A stretch of DNA of 64,000 nucleotides, taken from contig JALHRL010000006.1 of assembly GCA_022841465.1 (NCBI GenBank), forward strand, positions 1 through 64,000. The letters run 5' to 3'. A program made the translations under genes and the position numbers. The DNA is from Bacteroidia bacterium. GTDB lineage: Bacteria > Bacteroidota > Bacteroidia > B-17B0 > Aurantibacillaceae. Below are positions 35,481-43,242 of this stretch, one piece after another. Positions within the stretch are counted from its first letter, which is position 1; the number at the start of each line of letters is the position of its first letter. Under the pieces are notes generated by a model that worked only from the letters and a program-made list of their open reading frames with translations, searched no databases and was not told the DNA's origin.

Positions 35481-36476
35481 TTACACGCTTTTAATTTTAC
35501 GCTCACATTCATCAATATATCCGTTTAACTTGCTAAAAAACTGATAACGTTGTTTTTCTGCAACACCACTAATAAGCGTACTTTTTTTAATGATGTTTTT
35601 AACCCAATGTTCGGTTTCCTCGCAAAACTCGTTATTATTGGTGTTTAAAGAGTTCATGGTGTTAAATGAAATGTAAGCGTGCTTTGCATTTGCAACATTT
35701 AAATAAATACAGTTTGTGCCCAATACTACTTCGCTGTGATAAAGCTGAAAGTTTTCCGTTTTATCGCTAATTTCTTTTCTACCGGTGTCTGCACACTCTT
35801 TTAAATACCCGGTCATTTCTTTTAAAGTAGCTATTAAGGTTAATGCATCTTGTTTGTTTTCAAAAACGCCACTTTCTGCATAATGTTCAATTTGTTTGGT
35901 AACAGTAAAAATTGTTTCGCTGGTCCAAATTTCAACAGAAGGTGTTTTTCTATATTCTAAATAGCAATTATGTGCTAAATCTATTAAAGCACCATCTACA
36001 ACTCCAAACTTAAATTTTTGCGACTGATATTCCTGAAGGTTTAGTACACTTCTTTGCCAATAAAACAATTTAAACTCAGTTAAAATTTTATTAAAAAACG
36101 AATAAAATATTGGTAGTTCTTCAGCAACGTAAAACAATTTTCGTTCCGGAAAACTGTTTAGTGTTTTTAAATGATTTAAAATTCCACTTAAGTATTTGGT
36201 GAAATTTTCTTTGCTATCAACCAGTTTTGTGTATTTAAATGTTACAGTATCTCCTAAACTTGAAAATATATTATCTAAAGAAACGCCGTACTTTTTGGTA
36301 ATGGTATATATTTCGTTAATACCTAATGCGGTTTCGCCTCTTATTCTACGGTAAGCACTATCAATGCTAACGTTTAATAATTCTGCAATTTCTTCGGCCA
36401 TACCAATAGAGGGAGGCATTACTTCTTTTAATTTTTTAAAAAAAACATCCTGAACGGTTTCTGTTTTGGTTTTCAT
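35481..36476 (-). CDS. HTH transcriptional regulator
   Basis: About 331 residues from the ATG at 36476; the frame runs 14 codons further upstream without need. Residues 15-75 contain an XRE-like helix-turn-helix (GMAEEIAELLNVSIDSAYRR, IRGETALGINEIYTITKKYG). The remaining 250 residues are helical and Tyr/Phe-rich (LKLFYW-type FKLFYWQRSVLNLQEY, LYHSEVVLGTNCIYL) and do not match a known ligand-binding domain. This single N-terminal HTH plus long helical domain is seen in a family of Bacteroidota regulators with no known signal. Two TTGCAA sites lie just upstream and may be its own operator. Confidence 0.75.
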   Translation of the reverse strand: MKTKTETVQDVFFKKLKEVMPPSIGMAEEIAELLNVSIDSAYRRIRGETALGINEIYTITKKYGVSLDNIFSSLGDTVTFKYTKLVDSKENFTKYLSGILNHLKTLNSFPERKLFYVAEELPIFYSFFNKILTEFKLFYWQRSVLNLQEYQSQKFKFGVVDGALIDLAHNCYLEYRKTPSVEIWTSETIFTVTKQIEHYAESGVFENKQDALTLIATLKEMTGYLKECADTGRKEISDKTENFQLYHSEVVLGTNCIYLNVANAKHAYISFNTMNSLNTNNNEFCEETEHWVKNIIKKSTLISGVAEKQRYQFFSKLNGYIDECERKIKSV

Positions 36477-36480
36477 TCTA

Positions 36481-36518
36481 TTGCAATTTTCCGTACTAAA
36501 AGTATAATTATTTTGCAA
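36481..36518. promoter_or_regulatory. Candidate operator: paired TTGCAA sites
   Basis: The palindrome TTGCAA occurs at 36481-36486 and 36513-36518, 32 bases apart or about three helical turns, flanked by AT-rich sequence directly upstream of the HTH regulator start. Autoregulation is a guess from position only. Confidence 0.25.
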
Positions 36519-36561
36519 TAATCACAATAAAATTTTATACTCTGCCTAAATGGGTGTAATG

Positions 36562-37026
36562 CTAATAGTTTTCTTGCAACTGTTGGTAGGTTAGTTTACA
36601 GTTAACCCAGTCTTCATCAAAATTTGTATAGTGTTTTTTGTAAAAATTTATGGCAGGGGTGTTCCAGTCTAATACTTGCCATTCCATTCGTTTTACCTTT
36701 AACTCTTTGGCAACTTTTGCTACGGCTTCAAATAAAAATTTGCCATATCCGTTTTTTCTTTCGCTTTCTGTTACAATAATGTCTTCTAAAAACAGGCATT
36801 TTCCCTTCCAGGTGCTGTATTTAAAGTAATATAAGGCAATGCCAATAATTTTACCATCTTTTTCTGCTACAAAAAAATCAAACAATTTATCCTTTCCAAA
36901 ACCCCATTCATTCATTTGTTCAATAGTTACTTCTACTTCCTGTGGCGCCTTTTCATAAATGGCTAATTCTTTAACCAGAGCTAATGTTGCCGGTATATCG
37001 CTTAAAGTTCCTTTACGAATTTTCAT
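36562..37026 (-). CDS. GNAT N-acetyltransferase (diamine/spermidine acetyltransferase-like)
   Basis: A 154-residue GNAT enzyme that transfers acetyl from acetyl-CoA. The acetyl-CoA loop is VTESERKNGYGKFLFEAVAK (a slightly altered R/QxxGxG/A). Flanking strands are IGIALYYFKYSTWKGKCLFL and RMEWQVLDWNTPAINFYKKH. The order KCLFLEDI-VTE... and NTPAINFYK resemble spermidine/spermine and diamine acetyltransferases, so a polyamine-like amine is possible. It overlaps the preceding gene by 14 bases in a three-gene operon. Confidence 0.87.
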   Translation of the reverse strand: MKIRKGTLSDIPATLALVKELAIYEKAPQEVEVTIEQMNEWGFGKDKLFDFFVAEKDGKIIGIALYYFKYSTWKGKCLFLEDIIVTESERKNGYGKFLFEAVAKVAKELKVKRMEWQVLDWNTPAINFYKKHYTNFDEDWVNCKLTYQQLQENY

Positions 37027-37378
37027 TGTTTTTATAATGTTGTTTTAAAACTACTTTTTGTAAAATGCGTTTAATAATAAGTTCTGCAATTACAGAATGA
37101 TATTTTTCATTTTTAAATTCCTGTAAATATTTTTTTAATTGATTTTCACTAATGTCAATACGGTAAAGTAATTGCATTAAATTAAAATCCGATTTCTTTT
37201 CATTTTTATAAAGCTCAGCGGAAATTTCTTCAAGGATTTGGTTATAATTGGGCTGTAGATTGTTTACAAATGCTGCCGGAAAATTACTTTGCTCAAAATC
37301 TTTCGTCAGTTGTAATTTAAAAGCTTCAAATAAATCTTTACTGCTTAATTGATTTATTATGTTCGGTAAATGGTGCAT
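37013..37378 (-). CDS. Helical protein of unknown function in a [2Fe-2S]/GNAT operon
   Basis: A 121-residue, all-helical, soluble protein (LFEAFKLQLTKDFEQSNFPA, YNQILEEISAELYKNEKKSD, LMQLLYRIDISENQLKKYLQ). I do not recognise a named family. It starts on the stop codon of the [2Fe-2S] gene (one-base overlap) and overlaps the GNAT gene by 14 bases, so translation of all three is coupled. The conserved packing suggests a shared process, but none is shown. Confidence 0.7.
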   Translation of the reverse strand: MHHLPNIINQLSSKDLFEAFKLQLTKDFEQSNFPAAFVNNLQPNYNQILEEISAELYKNEKKSDFNLMQLLYRIDISENQLKKYLQEFKNEKYHSVIAELIIKRILQKVVLKQHYKNNENS

Positions 37379-37686
37379 TATTGTTTCAATAACAGTCTTT
37401 CTACTTTTTTTCCGGTTTTAATATGCGATTCAATTATTTCAGGTACATCTGTAACTTTCACTCCAACATAAAAAGTTCCTTCGGGGTAAATGGCAATAGT
37501 GGGTCCAAAATAACATATTCCTAAACAACCACTTTTATTTGCTCTTGTTTTTAAGTTAATATTTAAATCTTTTAATTCTTTTTTAAAAGCGGCCACCAAT
37601 TCTAAGCCATGCGTTTCGCCACAACTTAATCTTTCATTACCTTTACGTTCGTTAGTGCAAACAAAAATGTGTAAATCGTAAACCAT
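37378..37686 (-). CDS. Thioredoxin-like [2Fe-2S] ferredoxin protein
   Basis: A 102-residue thioredoxin-fold iron-sulfur protein. Four cysteines are placed as in this family: Cys10 (HIFVCTNERK), Cys22 (RLSCGETHG), Cys54 and Cys58 (KSGCLGICYFGPTIAIYPEG). The rest (WYxxV-like FYVGVKVTDVPEIIESHIK) is the usual ending. It should carry one [2Fe-2S] cluster and move electrons or act in cobalamin/other redox pathways, as relatives do. It is first in the three-gene operon. Confidence 0.9.
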   Translation of the reverse strand: MVYDLHIFVCTNERKGNERLSCGETHGLELVAAFKKELKDLNINLKTRANKSGCLGICYFGPTIAIYPEGTFYVGVKVTDVPEIIESHIKTGKKVERLLLKQ

Positions 37687-37720
37687 AGTTAATGTTATTT
37701 GTTTAGTTTATAGAAATTGT

Positions 37721-38626
37721 ATGGCAAAGATACTAATTACAGGCGGAACAGGATTAATTGGCAAAGAATTAGCCCATTATTTTACAAATACCGGCCATAC
37801 AGTGGTTTTATTAACCAGAAATTCATTTAAAGAAAAGTACCCATTTAAAACCTATGAATGGGATGTAAACAGCGGACATATAAATGAAAAAGCTTTTGAG
37901 GATATAGAGCACATCATTCATTTAGCCGGCGCAGGTATTGCAGATGAAAGATGGAGCAAAAAACGTAAGCAGGAAATTATTGATTCGCGCGTTAAATCAA
38001 CATTGCTAGTTGCTGCATATTTAAAGAAACTGAACATAAAGCCTATTAATTTTATAGGAGCAAGCGCAATAGGATTTTATGGAGCAAAAACAAACGAAAT
38101 AGTATATAAAGAAACGGATAAAGGGGAAATTGATTTTCTTTCTTTTTCTACTAACGACTGGGAAGAATCATACGATGCTATTAGAAAATTGGGAATAGAA
38201 ACATCTGTATTAAGAATTGGCGTTGTGCTTTCTGAAAAGGGAGGCGCTTATAAAAAAATGGCGAAACCTTTTAAAATGGGTTTGGGTTGTGCTTTAGGAA
38301 GCGGAAAACAATACATGCCTTGGATTCATGTGGAAGATTTAATTGAAATATTTAATCAAGTAATGTTGGGTAAAATAAAAACCGGATTATACAACGCGGT
38401 GGCTTCACAACACATTACCAATAATGAATTTTCGATGGCGCTGGCTAAATCATTAAATAAAAAATTGATTTTACCAAACGTACCCGCCTTTATTTTAAAA
38501 CTTGCCTTAGGCGAAATGGCTATTGTGTTGTTAGAGGGGAGCAGGGTAAGCAATGAAAAATTACTAAATACAGGGTTTAAATTCAAGTATACTTCCATTG
38601 AGGAAGCATTGAAATCATTAGCTTAA
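37721..38626 (+). CDS. TIGR01777-family NAD(P)-binding epimerase-like protein
   Basis: A 301-residue extended SDR. The nucleotide motif is ILITGGTGLIGKELAHYF; other family marks are IIHLAGAGIADERWSKKRKQ, SRVKSTLLVAAYLKKL, GASAIGFYGA, RIGVVLSEKGGAYKKMAKPF and YMPWIHVEDLIEIF. The C-terminal DUF1731-type region (NVPAFILKLALGEMAIVLLE, GSRVSNEKLLNTGFKFKYTS) confirms the TIGR01777/SDR39U1 group. The substrate is unknown. It is divergent from the [2Fe-2S] operon and overlaps the convergent GNAT gene by 9 bases. Confidence 0.92.
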   Translation: MAKILITGGTGLIGKELAHYFTNTGHTVVLLTRNSFKEKYPFKTYEWDVNSGHINEKAFEDIEHIIHLAGAGIADERWSKKRKQEIIDSRVKSTLLVAAYLKKLNIKPINFIGASAIGFYGAKTNEIVYKETDKGEIDFLSFSTNDWEESYDAIRKLGIETSVLRIGVVLSEKGGAYKKMAKPFKMGLGCALGSGKQYMPWIHVEDLIEIFNQVMLGKIKTGLYNAVASQHITNNEFSMALAKSLNKKLILPNVPAFILKLALGEMAIVLLEGSRVSNEKLLNTGFKFKYTSIEEALKSLA

Positions 38627-39058
38627 ATTAATTTCCATTAAATACAAGTCTAATCCTTTTGCCCAGAAATTTTTTTTGGTGCTGATTAATTTAAATCCAA
38701 AATTTTCGAAAAAAGGATGAGCATGTTGAGATGTTCTTACTACTAATTTTTTAATTTCATTATTTTCTTTTAAAAATTTTAAGCAAAACTCAGCTGCCTT
38801 TTTACCATATCCTAAGCCTTTAAAGGTAGGATGTATAAAAATCCAATTTATTCTTCCTGTTTTATCGCTGCTTCTAATTTCATATCCAACCCCTCCAATA
38901 ATTTGATTGTTGTGCTCAATAATGTAATAAGTATCGGCGTATTTTTTTAAATAATCTAAAAATTCGTTTAATTCTTGTTCTGCAAAATATGCAGGAACAT
39001 TTAACTGAAATACTTCAGTAATTTTTTCTATATCGGAAGTGTTATATGGACGAATCAT
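38618..39058 (-). CDS. GNAT N-acetyltransferase
   Basis: A 146-residue GNAT enzyme. The acetyl-CoA-binding loop is THPTFKGLGYGKKAAEFCLK-like (IHPTFKGLGYGKKAAEFCLK), and the final strands are LVVRTSQHAHPFFENFGFKL, which has the usual H/N-x(n)-F-x-x-x-G-F ending. The acceptor is unknown. It follows another GNAT gene by 8 bases, forming a pair of distinct acetyltransferases. Confidence 0.87.
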   Translation of the reverse strand: MIRPYNTSDIEKITEVFQLNVPAYFAEQELNEFLDYLKKYADTYYIIEHNNQIIGGVGYEIRSSDKTGRINWIFIHPTFKGLGYGKKAAEFCLKFLKENNEIKKLVVRTSQHAHPFFENFGFKLISTKKNFWAKGLDLYLMEINLS

Positions 39059-39066
39059 TTTTTTAT

Positions 39067-39585
39067 TTAGTTAGTGTATAACTGAAGTTTTTCTTTAGTT
39101 TCCGGTAATATAATCATTTCGCTAAACGTAAACCCTAATTTTTTTAAAAGCTTTATTGAATTACTATTGCCGGTAACAGTTATTGCACAAAGTTTATTAA
39201 GTTTTAATTTGTTTTTTGCAAAATTAAGCACAGCACTTGCGGCTTCGTAACCATAGCCTTTGCCCATAAAATCAGGTAAAAATGCAAAACCAATATCGGG
39301 GTGGTTTAAAAAAGTTCTGTTTATAATACCACACATGCCTATGGCTTGCTTTGTGTTTTTTAATTCAACCAAATATAAGCCATAGCCTTTTTCGTTGTAG
39401 CTTTTTATGGGACCGTTTATAATAAAATCTAAAGCTTGTATTTCTGTTTTAATATTTCTATCACCAATATACTTTAGCCACCCTTCGCTGTTTAATAATT
39501 CAATGATAAATAAGGTGTCGTTTATTGATAATTCTCGCAAACTTAATCTTTCCGTATGTATTACGTAATTATTAAATTGTTTCAT
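39067..39585 (-). CDS. GNAT N-acetyltransferase (RimJ/RimL type)
   Basis: A 172-residue GNAT enzyme of the RimJ/RimL-like branch: opening IHTERLSLRELSINDTLFII, central IGMCGIINRTFLNHPDIGFA, acetyl-CoA loop LPDFMGKGYGYEAASAVLNF and final ITVTGNSNSIKLLKKLGFTF. In this branch the acceptor is often a protein N-terminus or an amino-group-bearing small molecule. The target is unknown. It is first of the GNAT pair. Confidence 0.88.
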   Translation of the reverse strand: MKQFNNYVIHTERLSLRELSINDTLFIIELLNSEGWLKYIGDRNIKTEIQALDFIINGPIKSYNEKGYGLYLVELKNTKQAIGMCGIINRTFLNHPDIGFAFLPDFMGKGYGYEAASAVLNFAKNKLKLNKLCAITVTGNSNSIKLLKKLGFTFSEMIILPETKEKLQLYTN

Positions 39586-39674
39586 GAATGTATTAAAGGT
39601 ATGTATTATATTAGTTAATTGCTAATAACGTCTTTTTATTAGGTGAAATTTTTATAATCTCTTATATTTAAACC

Positions 39675-40316
39675 ATGGAATTTATAGAAGAGTCAATAAA
39701 AAATTATTGTGAAAAGTTTACAGATGAGGAAGCTGAATTTCTTACCAAATTAAACAGAGAAACGCATTTAAAGGTAAGCCAACCTCGTATGTTAAGCGGA
39801 CATTTACAGGGCCGGTTTTTAAGTTTTATGGCAAAATTAATTCAACCCAAAAATATTTTAGAAATAGGAACTTACACCGGTTATTCTGCTTTGTGCTTAG
39901 CAGAAGGACTAGCTTTTGATGGAAAGCTAATTACGATTGACCCTAATGAAGAAACAAATTATTTCGCAAAAAAATATTTTAATGAATCGCCCTATTCCTC
40001 AAAAATTGAGTTAGTAGAAGGGCAGGCTTTAGCTGTAATTCCTGATTTGAATATTACTTTTGATTTGGTATTTATAGATGCCGATAAAAAGAATTACCTC
40101 AATTACTTTAACGCAGTTATTGATAAGGTGAGAAGCGGAGGAATTATAATTGCAGATAATGTTTTGTGGAGTGGAAAAGTGATAACAGAGGAAAATAAAA
40201 TGGATGCTGATACCTTTGCAATTCATAAATTTAATGAAGCGGTAAGCAAGGATAAGCGCGTAGAGAGTTTGTTATTACCGGTTAGGGATGGTTTAATGAT
40301 ATTAAGAAAAAAATAA
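39675..40316 (+). CDS. O-methyltransferase (caffeoyl-CoA/catechol type)
   Basis: A 213-residue SAM- and metal-dependent O-methyltransferase. SAM motif: NILEIGTYTGYSALCLAEGL; metal-binding and catalytic segments: VFIDADKKNYLNYFNAVIDK and GIIIADNVLWSGKVI; ending RDGLMILRKK. The family methylates vicinal diols such as catechols. The substrate is not determined. The threonine aldolase gene starts one base after its stop, so the two are an operon. Confidence 0.92.
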   Translation: MEFIEESIKNYCEKFTDEEAEFLTKLNRETHLKVSQPRMLSGHLQGRFLSFMAKLIQPKNILEIGTYTGYSALCLAEGLAFDGKLITIDPNEETNYFAKKYFNESPYSSKIELVEGQALAVIPDLNITFDLVFIDADKKNYLNYFNAVIDKVRSGGIIIADNVLWSGKVITEENKMDADTFAIHKFNEAVSKDKRVESLLLPVRDGLMILRKK

Positions 40317-40317
40317 A

Positions 40318-41340
40318 ATGATAATTGATTTAAGAAGTGATACTGTTACCAGGCCGTCTAAAGCAATGTTAGAGGCAATGATGAATGCAGAAGTAGGTGA
40401 TGATGTTTTTAACGAAGACCCAACAGTAAAAAAACTGGAACAAAAATTAGCCGATATGTTTGCACACGAGGCCGGTTTGTTTTGCCCCAGTGGAACCATG
40501 ACCAACCAAATTGCCATTAATGTTCATACACGCCCCGGTGATGAAGTTATTTGTGATGTGAACAGCCATATTTATAATTACGAGGGTGGTGGTATTTCTA
40601 AAAACTCGGGGGTTCAAGCAAAATTATTGCAAGGAGATAGAGGTAGGCTAAGTTTAAAACAAATTCAGGAAAGCATAAACGGCGATTTTGATTGGTTAAC
40701 CCGCAGTACTTTGGTTAGTCTTGAAAACACAGTGAATAGAGCAGGAGGGAGTTATTATCAATTAAAAGATATAAAAGAAATTTCTGCCTTTTGTAAGAGT
40801 AGTAAAATAAAATTTCATCTTGATGGGGCCCGTATATTTAATGCCTTGGCAGAAACCGGAGAAAGCCCAAAACAATATGGTGAGTTATTTGATTCAGTTT
40901 CTATTTGTTTAAGCAAAGGATTGGGTACACCTGCAGGTTCTGTTTTAGTTGGAAGCAGCAGCTTTATAAAAGAAGCGAGGAGAGTACGGAAAGTATTTGG
41001 AGGTGGAATGCGACAAGTGGGCATTTTTGCAGCAGCAGGTTTGTTTGCATTAGAAAATAATATTTCCAGATTAAAAGAGGATCACAAAAAGGCAAAGAAA
41101 ATTGAGGAAACATTAAAAAAATGCGCATTTGTTGAAAGTATTTTGCCTGTAGATACCAATATTGTAATATTTAATTTGAACAACTCTATAACAGGCGAGC
41201 TATTTGAAAAAAAATTATTGGAAAACAACATAAAAATCGCAGCATTTGGCAAACAAACCATACGCATGGTAACGCATATGGATTTTACAGAGGAGATGTT
41301 GGATAAGGTTTGCTCAGTGTTACTGAATTTGAATACTTAA
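40318..41340 (+). CDS. ltaE: Low-specificity L-threonine aldolase
   Basis: A PLP enzyme that cleaves L-threonine/L-allo-threonine to glycine and acetaldehyde. Seen: opening DLRSDTVTRPSKAMLEAM, EVGDDVFNEDPTV, substrate/PLP region CPSGTMTNQIAI, Asp169 in FHLDGARIFNA (PLP ring nitrogen), and the PLP-binding Lys200 in CLSKGLGTPAGSVLVG. The length of 340 residues is standard. Co-transcribed with the O-methyltransferase. Confidence 0.94.
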   Translation: MIIDLRSDTVTRPSKAMLEAMMNAEVGDDVFNEDPTVKKLEQKLADMFAHEAGLFCPSGTMTNQIAINVHTRPGDEVICDVNSHIYNYEGGGISKNSGVQAKLLQGDRGRLSLKQIQESINGDFDWLTRSTLVSLENTVNRAGGSYYQLKDIKEISAFCKSSKIKFHLDGARIFNALAETGESPKQYGELFDSVSICLSKGLGTPAGSVLVGSSSFIKEARRVRKVFGGGMRQVGIFAAAGLFALENNISRLKEDHKKAKKIEETLKKCAFVESILPVDTNIVIFNLNNSITGELFEKKLLENNIKIAAFGKQTIRMVTHMDFTEEMLDKVCSVLLNLNT

Positions 41341-41359
41341 AATTTATTAAAAAGGCTAA

Positions 41360-42100
41360 TTAATTTAAACTTGTATTTCCAAAATTCTCCGGTAAATAAA
41401 TTTTACTGTCAATTGTTTTTGGGAATTTTATGTCATAATACTTTTCAATTAAGCCAAGTTTTCCATTCATTTTAAAGTATATTGTTTTAGCAACCCAATA
41501 ATTATTCATTTTCGTATAGTCGCCAAAAACAACATCTTGTACATTCTCTTTCTTTTTGTAAATAATTCGGTGCATGTATAGTCGTTCGGCATCAATCCAA
41601 AATTGTGGTGTTTGTTCATCGTCTTTGTCGGCGCCAACTACATAAACCTTTCGTCCTTCAAACACATCTTCTCTAATTTTATTTAAGTTGTATCCAATAG
41701 AATCAAGAATTTTGCAGGTTTGTTCAGGTTTTAAAAAGTACACATCTAAGCCTACCAACAATAAATCGTGCACCATGGGCGATGAAAAAGTGGTTTTTCC
41801 ATCTTTTAATCCATACACTTTGTGATTTGAAAAAATTATTCCGTTACCGGAGTTTTTAGTATCAAATTTTATAATTAGGTTACCGGGTAAAGTAGAGGCT
41901 TCATGCCACACTTCTTTTTTAATAATAGAATCATTTCGGTAATGTTCCATTTTTTGGCTAAACGTAAAATGTTTGTACCATTTGCCTTTATAAGTATTGT
42001 GCATGGCCTTTATTAGTTCGTTACCATTTTTAAATTTGGTTTGTGCAGCAATAAATGATAAGGACAGGATGAAAACGGATACGGTAAACTTTAGTTTCAT
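41360..42100 (-). CDS. Exported LolA-like protein of unknown function
   Basis: A 246-residue protein with a signal peptide (MKLKFTVSVFILSLSFIAA). The body has the order of strands seen in LolA/outer-membrane lipoprotein-sorting-like folds (WYKHFTFSQKMEHYRNDSII, VYGLKDGKTTFSS, REDVFEGRKVYVVGADKDDE, QFWIDAERLYMHRIIYKKKE). It is probably periplasmic and may bind a lipid or hydrophobic ligand. It is not the canonical LolA. No operon partner. Confidence 0.7.
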   Translation of the reverse strand: MKLKFTVSVFILSLSFIAAQTKFKNGNELIKAMHNTYKGKWYKHFTFSQKMEHYRNDSIIKKEVWHEASTLPGNLIIKFDTKNSGNGIIFSNHKVYGLKDGKTTFSSPMVHDLLLVGLDVYFLKPEQTCKILDSIGYNLNKIREDVFEGRKVYVVGADKDDEQTPQFWIDAERLYMHRIIYKKKENVQDVVFGDYTKMNNYWVAKTIYFKMNGKLGLIEKYYDIKFPKTIDSKIYLPENFGNTSLN

Positions 42101-42180
42101 GCTATTTTTTTATAAATGTAAATAGGAAATAGGAAGCTTAGAAAGAAACTATACGAATGGCAGAAATAAAGGATAGAAAA

Positions 42181-43185
42181 TTAATTAACCGTTAATTTTA
42201 AACGATGTATTTCACCTTTATAATTAATTAAACAAATGTAAATTCCTTTTGGTAAAGGATTTTGCGGGATAACTTCAATAACAGAGCCGGTAATTTTATC
42301 ATTGATTACACTGTATCTGTTATCTGAAATTAATTGTGAATACTGGTCGTAAATTTTTAAATCAACCGATTGATTAGGTTCTTTGGTTGGGATATCAATT
42401 TTGAAAGTTCCTACATTTGGGTTAGGGTAAATTTTAAATTCAGTAGGATATACTCTAACAAAAATTTTATTAGAATATTTAAATGTTCCGTCAAAATCAA
42501 CTTGTTTTAAGCGGTAATAATAAAGCGGATGTTTAATATCCGAATCTATTTCATTGTAAACTAATAAAGAGGTACTATTACCATTTAATCCTTTACTGGG
42601 AACAGCTGATAATTTATAAAAATTGTAACCATCTGAACTTTTCTCCACTTCAAAATGACTGTTGTTTGTTTCTGTAACTGTTTTCCATTGAAGAAATACT
42701 GCTTTTGATTCTAAAAAACCGGTAAAAGCTACTAATTCAATTGGTAAAGAACTGCATCCTGGAGGAAAACATGTAGGCCCTGTTGCTGTTCCATCTGAAG
42801 CTTTCCAAACAGCAGTATTACAAATTTTTATCCAATCAGATGAACCGCCACCGGTTCCCGGTTGTATAGAACCTCCCGCGTTAACATAAACACCGGAGCC
42901 ACAAGGTAAATCAATTCTTTTACCTGTTTGAAATTGTAATGTTCCGTTAATAACAATTAACATGGGGGTTGTGCAACTAGGAGTATCGTAATCTTCAGTA
43001 TTAGCAACGGTAACGGTTGTTCCCGCTGCAATTACAATAGTATCTCCACATTGTGGAACGCCGCCACAATTCCAAGTAGATGAGCTTCCCCACGTACCAC
43101 TTGTGGTGGATGTACAAATTGCAGCTTTTACCTGAAAAGAAAAAAGTACAGTAAATAATATAAGTGTAAGTTTTTTAAAATTCAT
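42181..43185 (-). CDS. T9SS-exported protein with type A sorting domain
   Basis: About 334 residues from the ATG at 43185, which begins the signal peptide MNFKKLTLILFTVLFSFQVKA. An N-terminal Cys-containing beta domain resembles a G8-type pattern (SGTWGSSSTWNCGGVPQCGD, TIVIAAGTTVTVANTEDYDT). The middle matches the module often found in Bacteroidota secreted proteins (LPIELVAFTGFLESKAVFLQ, NNSHFEVEKSSDGYNFYKLS). The end is a type A sorting domain (FKIYPNPNVGTFKID, LKIYDQYSQLISDN, LPKGIYICLI, IHRLKLTVN). It should be secreted by T9SS; no enzymatic residues are visible. Confidence 0.88.
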   Translation of the reverse strand: MNFKKLTLILFTVLFSFQVKAAICTSTTSGTWGSSSTWNCGGVPQCGDTIVIAAGTTVTVANTEDYDTPSCTTPMLIVINGTLQFQTGKRIDLPCGSGVYVNAGGSIQPGTGGGSSDWIKICNTAVWKASDGTATGPTCFPPGCSSLPIELVAFTGFLESKAVFLQWKTVTETNNSHFEVEKSSDGYNFYKLSAVPSKGLNGNSTSLLVYNEIDSDIKHPLYYYRLKQVDFDGTFKYSNKIFVRVYPTEFKIYPNPNVGTFKIDIPTKEPNQSVDLKIYDQYSQLISDNRYSVINDKITGSVIEVIPQNPLPKGIYICLINYKGEIHRLKLTVN

Positions 43186-43242
43186 TTTTTCCTTCACATA
43201 AAGTTAATAAAAGATTCATTAAGAGCAAATTACTAAAATATT

